Below, in pieces: positions 7,879-16,100 of a stretch of DNA of 17,765 nucleotides. Source of the DNA: Halieaceae bacterium (GTDB lineage Bacteria > Pseudomonadota > Gammaproteobacteria > Pseudomonadales > Halieaceae); NCBI GenBank assembly GCA_011523115.1, contig WTHO01000002.1, forward strand, positions 1 through 17,765, given 5' to 3'. The first letter of the stretch is position 1. Every line of letters begins with the position of its first letter. The notes under the pieces are model-generated. The model was not told the origin of the DNA and did no database searches. It saw only the letters and a program-made list of their open reading frames with translations. The position numbers and the translations under genes are program-made.

Positions 7879-8654
7879 CAGGCTTCTCCCCGTCGCAGGT
7901 TTTCCAGCAGCGGCTTGAATCCCTGATCACCCATCCAGTAGCGCACCAGATTGTCGACGCCTTTGGTCGTCAGCGTCGCGCCCGATAAGCCGTCGACCTG
8001 CCATTGCTTCTCTGTGGAGCCAGCGGGTACGGCACCCTTCAGCACCTGAATCGCAACCTGATCTTCGCGAAAAACCTGCTTGCCAGGCCAAATTGCCTTC
8101 CAGCTGGGATTATCAACTTCACCGCCGAGCCCCGGTGTTTCGGCGTGCTCGTAGAATCCCAATCCAGCAACCGTGTTGCCATCGGACTCCAGCGCCATAA
8201 ATCCGTACAGCGTGGACCACAACCCATAGCCCCTGATGGGCAAAATAATCTTGTTGAGCTCGCCGGAATCGTCTCGCACCAGATACACCAATGCCTGATC
8301 CTCGCGACGAACCAGCTTCGCCGGATCTTCACCGCCGGGTATCGCGCGGGACTGGGCCGGATCTTTTGCCGCCTTACGCTGATCAAAGGCAGCGGGATCG
8401 ACACCCTCCACAAAGCGACCTTGGTCAAGATCTACGACCCGGGTTTCCACCTGTTCAAACTGCTCTTCGACCGATAGCGCGGGATCGAGTAGGCCCGCAG
8501 CCATCAAGATGTTGCGCTTGAGATCGAGCGTCTTGTTCGCCTGTTGCGCGGGTTTCAGCAGGACCGCGGCGGTAGAGACCACCACCGAGCAGACAAGGCA
8601 AAGGCCCAGCGCTACACCAAGGACCCGCCCGAGGCCCTCTCCATTAGCCGACAC
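7878..8654 (-). CDS. nqrC: Na+-translocating NADH:quinone reductase subunit C
   Basis: NqrC is a membrane-anchored periplasmic flavoprotein carrying covalently bound FMN. The preferred 258-residue form has one N-terminal helix (about 10-31, [23 protein letters not shown]), the conserved [14 protein letters not shown] segment, [15 protein letters not shown] at 142-156 and the flavinylation motif SGATLTT, with Thr227 as the expected FMN attachment site. The GTG at 8654 is chosen over an in-frame ATG at 8681 because a strong AGGAGGG site lies 6 nt before the GTG and because family members start shortly before the helix. The gene begins 11 bases before the end of nqrB. Its substrate relationship with ApbE encoded downstream is established for the family. 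Confidence 0.95.
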   Translation of the reverse strand: MSANGEGLGRVLGVALGLCLVCSVVVSTAAVLLKPAQQANKTLDLKRNILMAAGLLDPALSVEEQFEQVETRVVDLDQGRFVEGVDPAAFDQRKAAKDPAQSRAIPGGEDPAKLVRREDQALVYLVRDDSGELNKIILPIRGYGLWSTLYGFMALESDGNTVAGLGFYEHAETPGLGGEVDNPSWKAIWPGKQVFREDQVAIQVLKGAVPAGSTEKQWQVDGLSGATLTTKGVDNLVRYWMGDQGFKPLLENLRRGEA

Positions 8655-9843
8655 GAGCAGCCCTCCTTTTAATATTGGCACTCACCGCAAAATTATCGAA
8701 CAGTGGGGCAAAGAGATTCGCAAACAAAATCGCCAGCATCATGCCCTCAGGAAATGCGGGATTGACGACCCGAATCAGCACACACATGACGCCAATCAGA
8801 ATGCCGTAGGCCCACCGCCCTGAGTCGGTCATCGCCGATGACACGGGATCAGTGGCCATGAAGAAAGCACCAAAGGCGAAACCACCCACCACCATATGCC
8901 ACTGCCAGGGCATAGCGAACGCCGGGTTGGAGTCCGATCCCACGCCGTTGAGTAACAGGGAGAACGCGATCATGCCGACAAAGCACCCCGCAACGACTCG
9001 CCAAGAGGCGATGCCCTGCAGGATCAATACCGCACCGCCAATCATGATCATCAGGGTCGAGGTCTCACCAATGGAGCCCGGAATCTGTCCGACAAACGCA
9101 TCCCACCAGGTGTAGGCCTCGGTCAAACCGGCCATGCCTTCGGCGGCCACCACGCCCAGTGGCGTGGCACCTGAATAACCATCGACCGCCGTCCACACCG
9201 CATCCCCCGAGATTTGCGCGGGGTAGGCAAAATACAGAAAGGCACGTCCCGTCAGCGCCGGGTTCAAGAAGTTTTTGCCCGTGCCGCCAAAGACTTCCTT
9301 GCCAATCACCACACCAAAGCTGATGCCCATTGCCGCCTGCCAAAGCGGCAGATCCGGCGGTAGCGTCAGCGTGAAAAGGATCGAGGTGACAAAAAAGCCC
9401 TCGTTCACCTCATGGCCCCGACGCATGGCGAACAGCACTTCCCAGAAACCGCCAACGATGAAGGTCACCAGGTAGAGCGGGAGAAAGTGCACCAGGCCGT
9501 AGAGCATGTTGTGCCAAACGTTTGATGCGTCGTGTCCGCCCAGCGCCGCCACAATACCGCCGCGCCAGCCCTCCAGCGCGCCACCATAGGCAGCCAGGAC
9601 GTCATTAGCCTGCAGGCCAATGTTATACATGCCGTAGAACATGGCCGGAAAGGTGGCCAGCCAAACGGTAATCATAATGCGCTTGAGATCAATGCCATCA
9701 CGGACGTGGGCATTGGCTTTCGTCACGCTACCCGGTGAGTAAAAAATAGTATCGACCGCCTCGTATAGGGCGTACCAATTCTCGAACCGACCACCTGGCT
9801 TAAAGTGCGGTTCAATGGCGTCCAATTGCTGTCGGAGTCCCAT
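8644..9843 (-). CDS. nqrB: Na+-translocating NADH:quinone reductase subunit B
   Basis: NqrB is the main membrane subunit, carrying covalent FMN and riboflavin and lining the Na+ path. The 399-residue protein has about ten hydrophobic helices. GGFWEVLF at 131-138 is the region where, from the Vibrio literature as I recall it, quinone-site inhibitor resistance maps, and both glycines and the Glu are retained. [32 protein letters not shown] and YSGATPLG follow, with Thr227 as the expected FMN site. The C-terminus [24 protein letters not shown] is almost invariant in the family. The start is 3 bp after the nqrA stop, with an AAGGAAGG ribosome site. The gene overlaps nqrC by 11 bp when the GTG start of nqrC is used. 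Confidence 0.97.
   Translation of the reverse strand: MGLRQQLDAIEPHFKPGGRFENWYALYEAVDTIFYSPGSVTKANAHVRDGIDLKRIMITVWLATFPAMFYGMYNIGLQANDVLAAYGGALEGWRGGIVAALGGHDASNVWHNMLYGLVHFLPLYLVTFIVGGFWEVLFAMRRGHEVNEGFFVTSILFTLTLPPDLPLWQAAMGISFGVVIGKEVFGGTGKNFLNPALTGRAFLYFAYPAQISGDAVWTAVDGYSGATPLGVVAAEGMAGLTEAYTWWDAFVGQIPGSIGETSTLMIMIGGAVLILQGIASWRVVAGCFVGMIAFSLLLNGVGSDSNPAFAMPWQWHMVVGGFAFGAFFMATDPVSSAMTDSGRWAYGILIGVMCVLIRVVNPAFPEGMMLAILFANLFAPLFDNFAVSANIKRRAARVG
8661..8667 (-). promoter_or_regulatory. Ribosome binding site fixing the nqrC start
   Basis: AGGAGGG on the minus strand lies inside the last codons of nqrB, 6 nt before a GTG. It is one of the strongest ribosome sites in the window and decides the nqrC start at 8654 over the in-frame ATG at 8681, which would leave this site inside the coding sequence. 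Confidence 0.75.
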
Positions 9844-9846
9844 GCG

Positions 9847-11190
9847 TCAGCCTTCCTTCTCAATTCGCGTCAGGTTTTCCCTGAGAATTCCACCGTACTC
9901 ATACTTGCCCGGGCACACGTAGGTGCACAGCGCCAAATCTTCTTCATCGAGCTCGAGGCAGCCCAGTGCCTGCGCAGTCTCGGTGTCCCCCACCAATAAT
10001 GCTCTGAGGAGTTGTGTAGGCAGGATGTCCAGGGGCATGACCTTCTCGTATGCGCCCACGGGCACCATCGCTCTCTCAGACCCGTTAGTGTTGGTCGACA
10101 TTGGCAGTGGCTTACTGCCCAACCAACTGGAGAGGTAAATCCCCATCACGGAGTGTTTGCGTAGCCCCGGCGAGAGCCATCCCATGAAAGCCCTGTCCTT
10201 GCCTTCCTTGAGCAATGAAACTTGTTGGTGATACCGCCCAAGGTAGGCCGTATCAGACTGAACTCCTCGGCCACCCAGTACCGAGCCCGATATCAGACGC
10301 GCGTCGTCGCCTTCTTGCTCACCCGCCACCAATGCCTGTAAGTCAGCGCCAACCCGGCTCTGTATCAAACGCGGCCTGCTCACCGCCGGGCCCGCCAGTG
10401 CCACTACACGATCAGTAAAAAGCGCGCCATCCAGAAATAACCGCCCGACTGCGATGACATCCTGATAACCAATTGTCCAGGCGATACGATCCGTTGAGGC
10501 GCCCATCAGAAAATGCACGTGAGTGCCGGCAAGCCCTGCGGGGTGCGGACCGCTGAAGTCATGTCGGCTGATGCGCTCGTGTGTCGCTTCCGGCATTGCC
10601 GCGCCCGGCGCCGCGCACAAATACACCGGACAGGCCACCAGGTTAGCCAGCAGGATCTGGCCCAACTCGAAGGCCTGAGCATCCCGGGCAATGATCTGTG
10701 CCGGATCAGGCGCATGGGGATGCGTGTCTATCGCAGTAATAAAGAGACCAGCGGGACTCGTGGCTGGATCAGCAACCCGACCGAAGGGTCTGGCTTTCAA
10801 AGCAGTCCACTGACCCGAATCAATAAGCTGCCGCTTTATGGCATCTCCGCTAAGCGCTGCGGCGTCCTGAAACGAATACTGATCAAAACTCTCAGCCTGG
10901 TCTTCGTCCACCTCGATGACGATGGACTGAAACGCCCGCTTCGCGCCACGATTGATGGCGGCAATTCGGCCGCCGGCCGGCGCGGTGTATTTGACGCCCT
11001 CGCATTTTTTATCGGTAAAGAGCAGTTGCCCGCGTTTGACGCTATCTCCGACCTGCACTGCCATAGTCGGTTTCATACCCTGATAGTCCGGCCCCAGCAG
11101 GGCCACCGCTCGCGTGCTCAAGGAGGTATCCAGCTCCTGCGCCGGCGCTCCGGCCAGGGGTATGTCCAAACCACGCTTGATCTTTATCAT
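9847..11190 (-). CDS. nqrA: Na+-translocating NADH:quinone reductase subunit A
   Basis: NqrA is the cytoplasmic peripheral subunit of the sodium pump. The protein is 447 residues from the ATG at 11190, matching the family's usual length of about 446 and its start MIKIKRGLDIPLAG. Recognisable parts are the biotinyl-lipoyl-like region around VQVGDSVKRGQLLFTDKKCEGVKYTAPAGG, the central GLFITAIDTHPHAPDP and the C-terminal CTYVCPGKYEYGGILRENLTRIEKEG. Two further in-frame ATGs lie 4 and 6 codons upstream, so the start could be slightly earlier. An ATG-equivalent start at 11319 would add 43 unrelated residues and is rejected. No strong Shine-Dalgarno sequence is evident. It is the first gene of the nqr operon, preceded by a 261-bp non-coding region. 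Confidence 0.96.
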   Translation of the reverse strand: MIKIKRGLDIPLAGAPAQELDTSLSTRAVALLGPDYQGMKPTMAVQVGDSVKRGQLLFTDKKCEGVKYTAPAGGRIAAINRGAKRAFQSIVIEVDEDQAESFDQYSFQDAAALSGDAIKRQLIDSGQWTALKARPFGRVADPATSPAGLFITAIDTHPHAPDPAQIIARDAQAFELGQILLANLVACPVYLCAAPGAAMPEATHERISRHDFSGPHPAGLAGTHVHFLMGASTDRIAWTIGYQDVIAVGRLFLDGALFTDRVVALAGPAVSRPRLIQSRVGADLQALVAGEQEGDDARLISGSVLGGRGVQSDTAYLGRYHQQVSLLKEGKDRAFMGWLSPGLRKHSVMGIYLSSWLGSKPLPMSTNTNGSERAMVPVGAYEKVMPLDILPTQLLRALLVGDTETAQALGCLELDEEDLALCTYVCPGKYEYGGILRENLTRIEKEG

Positions 11191-11276
11191 GTTGCTGCTC
11201 ATCTGCATTGCCGCGTTATACGCCAAGCACATCAATGCCCTCACCGCGCCCGGGAAACACCTTTCGGGGGCGGCGC

Positions 11277-11287
11277 TGACACTGTCA
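11277..11287. repeat. Perfect TGACA-n-TGTCA palindrome in the nqrA leader
   Basis: TGACA and TGTCA are separated by one base, forming an 11-bp perfect inverted repeat about 90 bp upstream of the nqrA start codon. Together with the preceding bases it reads TTGTGACAGTGTCA on the minus strand, sharing TGTGACA with the repeats further upstream. It could be a protein-binding site; short palindromes also occur by chance. Confidence 0.35.
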
Positions 11288-11292
11288 CAATC

Positions 11293-11336
11293 GGGGAACT
11301 CCCCCAGACGGTGGTGCACGTCCTGCAGACCGGGGG
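11293..11336 (-). other. Competing GC hairpins in the nqrA leader
   Basis: On the minus strand CCCCC (11332-11336) can pair with GGGGG (11301-11305), extended by a G-U and a G-C pair. The same G-run can instead pair with CCCC at 11293-11296 around an AGTT loop. The two pairings exclude each other. There is no U-run next to either, so neither is a standard terminator. Seen by eye only; stability was not computed. Confidence 0.25.
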
Positions 11337-11376
11337 CTCTTAGGGCCGGGCGAATCGCCTCTCCTCGGTCGCGCGT

Positions 11377-11406
11377 ATTCTATTCGACTTGCCCCGCCAA
11401 GGCCAA
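11377..11406 (-). promoter_or_regulatory. Candidate sigma-70 promoter for the nqr operon
   Basis: TTGGCC (11401-11406) and TAGAAT (11377-11382) on the minus strand are spaced 18 bp apart, resembling -35 and -10 boxes (4/6 and 5/6 matches). Transcription would begin near 11370 and give a leader of about 180 nt before nqrA. This is the best pair I found by eye between gap and nqrA, but similar matches can occur by chance. Confidence 0.35.
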
Positions 11407-11425
11407 CCCAAACCCAAAGACTCAA

Positions 11426-11461
11426 TCACAGTGGATTGTCACAGTGGGCTGTCACAGTGGG
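11426..11461. repeat. Three 13-bp direct repeats upstream of nqrA, overlapping the gap stop
   Basis: TCACAGTGG occurs at 11426, 11439 and 11452, at exact 13-bp intervals; the last copy contains the gap stop codon and final codons. On the nqrA-coding strand this reads CCACTGTGA three times, centred roughly 60, 73 and 86 bp upstream of the candidate nqr start site. Each copy holds a CAC-n-GTG half-palindrome. The array is too short for a CRISPR. It may be a cluster of activator sites or a small tandem duplication. Confidence 0.7.
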
Positions 11462-12936
11462 TAAGGGCTATTCACCGGGTAGGTTTGGTAGCGAATGCCG
11501 GCCATTCGCTCCAGAACACGGTAGACCTGACAGCTGTAGCCGTACTCGTTGTCATACCAGAGGTACAGCACCGCATGGTGGCCATTCACAATGGTCGCTT
11601 TGGCATCAAATACACAGGCCGCCCGGGAACCCACGAAATCGCTGGACACCACTTCGGGGGAGTTGGAGTAATCGATCTGCTTTTTCATGGTCGAATGCAG
11701 CGCAGTCTCGCGCATGAACTCGTTGAACTCCTCCCGCGTGGTGGAATTTGCCAGGTTCAGATTCAGAATCGCCATCGACACGTTAGGCGTCGGTACCCGG
11801 ATAGCATTACCCGTCAATTTGCCGCTCAGGCCCGGCAGCACCTTCGCCACGGCCTTGGCCGCACCCGTCTCGGTCAGCACCATATTCAGCGGCGCACTCC
11901 GACCCCGGCGCTCCCCCGCGTGATAATTGTCGATCAGGTTCTGATCATTGGTATAAGCGTGCACCGTCTCGACGTGCCCTGCGCTAATGCCGTACTGGTC
12001 ATCTGCCGCCTTCAAGACCGGCACAATAGCGTTGGTGGTGCACGACGCTGCGGAGAGAATCGTGTCCTCGGGCTGGATGTCACCGTCATTGATGCCCGCA
12101 ACGATGTTCTTGATGTCGCCCTTACCGGGCGCCGTCAGAATCACCTTTGCCACGCCCTTGGCTTTCAGGTGACGCGACAAACCCGCTTCGTCCCGCCAGA
12201 CCCCGGTGTTATCCACCACCATGCAGTTCTTGATGCCATATTGCGTGTAGTCGATATCCTCCGGGGCATCGGCATAAATCACTTTGATCTCGTTGCCATT
12301 GGCAACGAAGGACTGGCGCTCCTCATCAACCCGGATGGTGCCCTGAAAGACCCCATGCACCGAATCTCTTCTGAGAAGACTGGCGCGCTTGAGAAGGTCA
12401 TCCTCGGCCTTTCCACGGCGCACAACCACAGCGCGGAGGCGCAGGCTGTCGCCGCCATCTGTTTTCGCAATGAGAATTCGGGCCATTAGTCGGCCAATGC
12501 GGCCAAATCCATAGAGGACGACATCCACCGGCTCGTCAACCGGCTTGTGCGTCGAACCCACCAGATAGGAAAGTTCTTGGGCAACATACTCCTGCACGCT
12601 GAGCCCGGCACCCTCCCCTTTGTCGTAGTAAGCGACCGCGAGGCGACCGATATCGAGGTGGCAAGGGCCCAGATCAAGTTGACTGACCGCATCCAATACC
12701 GGCGCCGTCTCGAATTCGGAGAGCTCGTTGGCCTCCATCTGGCGAACCCACCGGTGACTTTTCATGATGTCCAGTACCGACTGGTTCACCAGGGAGCGGC
12801 CGTAGATGTAGCACTTCACGTTACGCTCACGAGACAGGCTTCCCACTGCGGGGATCATGGCCTCTGCCAGCGCCTCCCGCTCTTTCCAGTCCGCAAAGTA
12901 GTCATCAGGGCGGGGACGCTTTCTCTCTTCTGTCAC
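11452..12936 (-). CDS. gap: Long-form glyceraldehyde-3-phosphate dehydrogenase
   Basis: This 494-residue protein contains a complete GAPDH from about residue 137: Rossmann motif GFGRIGR at 143-149, catalytic SAASCTTN with Cys299, catalytic His326 in HVETVHAYTN, then GAAKAVAKVLPGLSGKLTGNAIRVPTPNVS and WYDNEYGY. It interconverts glyceraldehyde 3-phosphate and 1,3-bisphosphoglycerate in the cytoplasm. Canonical enzymes are about 330-340 residues; the extra ~135-residue helical N-terminus is typical of a long GAPDH class found in Pseudomonas and marine gammaproteobacteria. Where NAD-specific enzymes have Asp after the second strand, this one reads AVVVRRG, so cofactor preference may differ. The start is GTG, with an AAGAGG site 6 nt upstream. 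It diverges from mfd and lies upstream of nqrA on the same strand. The sequence alone does not show which direction it works in. Confidence 0.93.
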   Translation of the reverse strand: MTEERKRPRPDDYFADWKEREALAEAMIPAVGSLSRERNVKCYIYGRSLVNQSVLDIMKSHRWVRQMEANELSEFETAPVLDAVSQLDLGPCHLDIGRLAVAYYDKGEGAGLSVQEYVAQELSYLVGSTHKPVDEPVDVVLYGFGRIGRLMARILIAKTDGGDSLRLRAVVVRRGKAEDDLLKRASLLRRDSVHGVFQGTIRVDEERQSFVANGNEIKVIYADAPEDIDYTQYGIKNCMVVDNTGVWRDEAGLSRHLKAKGVAKVILTAPGKGDIKNIVAGINDGDIQPEDTILSAASCTTNAIVPVLKAADDQYGISAGHVETVHAYTNDQNLIDNYHAGERRGRSAPLNMVLTETGAAKAVAKVLPGLSGKLTGNAIRVPTPNVSMAILNLNLANSTTREEFNEFMRETALHSTMKKQIDYSNSPEVVSSDFVGSRAACVFDAKATIVNGHHAVLYLWYDNEYGYSCQVYRVLERMAGIRYQTYPVNSPYPL

Positions 12937-12995
12937 AGGGGGCCTCTTTATGGTTATCTGACCGCTATCTGCTGCGGCGGCGGTCCTTCAGCGCG

Positions 12996-13013
12996 CGGCG
13001 CTTCGGAGCGCCG
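12996..13013. other. GC-rich hairpin in the gap leader
   Basis: A perfect 7-bp stem (CGGCGCT / AGCGCCG on the minus strand) closes a 4-nt CCGA loop in the gap-mfd intergenic region. If gap is transcribed from the candidate promoter at 13028-13057, the hairpin lies near the 5' end of its mRNA and might stabilise it. No U-run follows on either strand, so it is not a terminator. Confidence 0.35.
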
Positions 13014-13027
13014 GCATGGCGGGCGGT

Positions 13028-13057
13028 ATTATCAGATCTGCTCAGCTATCGAGGCAA
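13028..13057 (-). promoter_or_regulatory. Candidate sigma-70 promoter for gap
   Basis: On the minus strand TTGCCT (13052-13057) and GATAAT (13028-13033) are 18 bp apart, with 4/6 and 5/6 matches to the -35 and -10 consensus. Transcription would start near 13021, giving a leader of about 85 nt before the GTG of gap. I saw no equally good pair on the plus strand for mfd. Confidence 0.4.
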
Positions 13058-13141
13058 CCTTAATCGCACAATTTCAGTGGTTGCACCGCAAGCGGAGGCC
13101 TACACTAGGGCCCGAAATGCCGTACTGCGCTCTCAATAACC

Positions 13142-16100
13142 ATGCTTAGCAAGCTGATCGTCGATCTCCCATGGCCCGATAACCCCGGGACTCGCTCCGC
13201 AATCGGTCCTATGCCGGACGCTACCAGTAGCGCCGCCATTGCCGATTTGACCCGCTTCGATCGCCCGCTGATCGTGATGGTCGCCTCTTCCTCTGAAGCG
13301 CAGCTGCTCGAACGGGAACTGCCTTTGTTCACGGCTGGAGACGTGCCAATCCTCACCCTGCCCGATTGGGAGACCCTGCCCTACGACCATTTCTCTCCGC
13401 ATCAAGATATCGTGTCGCAGCGACTGAGGACCCTTTACGAGCTTCCCAAACTCGAGCGCGGAATCGTCATCCTGCCGATGACGACGGCGATGTTGCGCAC
13501 ACCGCCACTGCACTACGTCGAGGGGAACACACTCGACCTTCGGATAGGCGACACTTTTAACGCGACGGCCTTTGCCAAAACACTCTCTCTCAACGGATAT
13601 CGCACGGTCGAGACGGTTTATGAGCATGGCGAAATGGCCATTCGCGGTGCGTTACTGGACGTCTTCCCCATGGGGAGCGAAGTGCCATATCGCATCGATC
13701 TGCTGGACGACGAGGTGGAAACACTCCGCACCTTTGATCCGGAGACTCAACGAACGGTCGATCGGGTCGACCAGATCAAACTCATGCCCGCGCGGGAATT
13801 TCCCATCGGGGGTGACGCGATTCATCGCTTTCAAATGGCATGGTTCGAGAGTTTTGACGGCGATGCCGATCTGTGTCCAGCGTTCACCGAGCTGAGTGCC
13901 GGCCGGGTGCCCGGGGGCGCAGAATATTACTTGCCACTTTTTTTCGAGCATTGCGGGACCGTTTTTGACTACCTGCCCGACAACGCCGCACTGGTCACGC
14001 TGGGAGATCATCACGGCGCAGCTCAAAGGTATTGGAGCGAGATCACCGGCCGCTTCGAGGAGTATGGTATTGATCCGCGCAGACCGCTGTTACCGCCTCA
14101 GCGCGGCTTTATACCCGTGGAGGAAATCTATGCTCTTCTGGGGAATCATTCGGTACTCGAGCTGAAGATAGATCCGGAGTCGCCCGCTCATGCCCGGACA
14201 ACATTCAAGCCCGCGCCTCAGCTGAGCGATGACCAGAGCTACCAAGAGAGCCTCAAAAGATTTATTCAGGATCATCAGGGCCCGGTGCTGCTCTGCGCAG
14301 AGAGCCAGGGTCGGCGAGAGATTCTGCTGGAGAATCTGGCCAAGGCCGACCTTTTCCCTGAGCCCATTGGCAACTGGCAGGACTTCCTCTCCGGGGGTTC
14401 CGCACTCGGCATCACAGTAGCCCCGATTGACCGCGGTATTTATCTGGGTGCCGGGGAACCGGCCCTTGTCTGCGAGGCCCAGCTTTTTGGGCAGCGCGTC
14501 GCGCAGCGGCGGCGCAGACACAAGCGCGAGGAAACCGATACCGACGCGATTATCCGCGACCTGACCGAACTGCGGCAGGGGCTGCCCGTGGTGCATATCG
14601 AGCACGGTGTCGGCCGCTACCTGGGCCTTCAGATCCTTGAGATCGACGGTGACCCCGCAGAATTTCTGCTGCTCGAATATGCCGAGGGCAATAAGCTCTA
14701 TGTCCCGGTGGGTTCACTGCACCTCATCAGCCGGTACACGGCCGGAGACCCCGATACCGCGCCTCTGCACAGGCTCGGCAGCGAGCAGTGGGAGAAGGCG
14801 CGCCGCAAGGCAAGGGAACGAGCAGCTGATGTGGCAGCGCAACTTCTGGACGTGTATGCGCGGAGAGAGGCCCGGCAAGGGCACGCGCACACGTTGGACG
14901 AAGCCCAGTGGCTCAAATTTTGCGAGGGCTTTCCGTTCGAAGAAACGCCTGATCAGGCCGCGGCAATTGCCGCCGTAAAGGATGACATGTGTGCTCCAAG
15001 GGTGATGGATCGCCTGGTCTGCGGCGATGTCGGTTTTGGTAAAACCGAGGTGGCAATGCGAGCAGCATTCATCGCCGCTCAGAGCGGGCGTCAAAGCGCC
15101 ATCCTGGTCCCTACTACGCTGCTTGCCAACCAGCATCATGCCAACTTCCGTGACCGATTTGCCGACTGGCCCTACTCCGTCGAAGTCGTCTCCCGATTTC
15201 AGTCATCAAAGGACCTCGACGATATTTCCCGCCGGGTAAAAGAGGGAAAGGTGGACATCCTGGTTGGCACGCACAAACTGCTACAGAGCGATTTTCAATT
15301 CCGCGACCTCGGTCTGTTGATCATTGATGAGGAGCATCGCTTCGGCGTAAAGCAAAAAGAGGCCATCAAGGCGCTCCGAGCTGAGGTCGACATCCTCACC
15401 ATGACCGCCACGCCTATCCCGAGAACCCTCAATATGGCGTTGGGCGGCCTCAGAGATCTATCGATTATCGCTACGCCCCCAGCGAGGCGCCTTTCTATCA
15501 AGACCTTCATCCGTGAGCACAGCATTGCGCTGATCAAAGAGGCCGTCTTGCGGGAGACCCTTCGCGGAGGGCAGGTTTTCTATCTGCACAACGAGGTCAA
15601 AACCATTGACGAGTCGGCGCGCAAACTGGGCGAGTTGCTGCCTGACCTCTCTATTGGCGTTGCCCATGGGCAACTGAGAGAGCAGGCGCTGGAGCGGGTC
15701 ATGTCTGACTTTTACCACCAGCACCATCACATTCTGGTGTGCTCAACCATTATCGAGACAGGTATCGATATTCCCAACGCCAACACCATCATCATCGAAC
15801 GGGCCGACAAGTTTGGTCTGGCGCAATTGCACCAGCTTCGCGGGCGTGTGGGACGCTCTCACCATCAAGCCTATGCCTATCTCCTGAGCCCACCCCGCTC
15901 ACTGATCACCTCTGACGCGCAAAAGCGGCTCGAGGCCATCGAAGCGGCGGGTGATCTGGGTGCGGGGTACCAATTGGCGTCTCACGATATGGAGATTCGC
16001 GGCGCTGGAGAGCTACTCGGCGCGGAACAATCCGGACAAATCCACCAGGTGGGGTTCTCGCTCTACCTGAGCATGCTCGAGAGTGCCGTGGCCGCTCTGC

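Noticed and set aside
11191..11319. 43-residue N-terminal extension of NqrA
   Set aside because: NqrA proteins start at MIKIKRG-like sequences, and the extension has no family resemblance. The region looks like promoter and leader.
10513..11343. 276-codon open frame on the plus strand
   Set aside because: It lies antisense across nqrA, a well-supported conserved gene; its predicted protein is rich in Arg, His and Cys with no recognisable domain, as expected for a shadow frame in GC-rich DNA.
11426..11461. CRISPR array or mobile-element end
   Set aside because: The repeats are 9 bp at 13-bp intervals with no spacer-sized gaps, cas genes, transposase or flanking duplications in the window.
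11389..12489. 366-codon open frame on the plus strand
   Set aside because: It is antisense to gap, whose catalytic motifs are unmistakable. The composition (His, Arg, Val rich) and lack of a ribosome site indicate a shadow.
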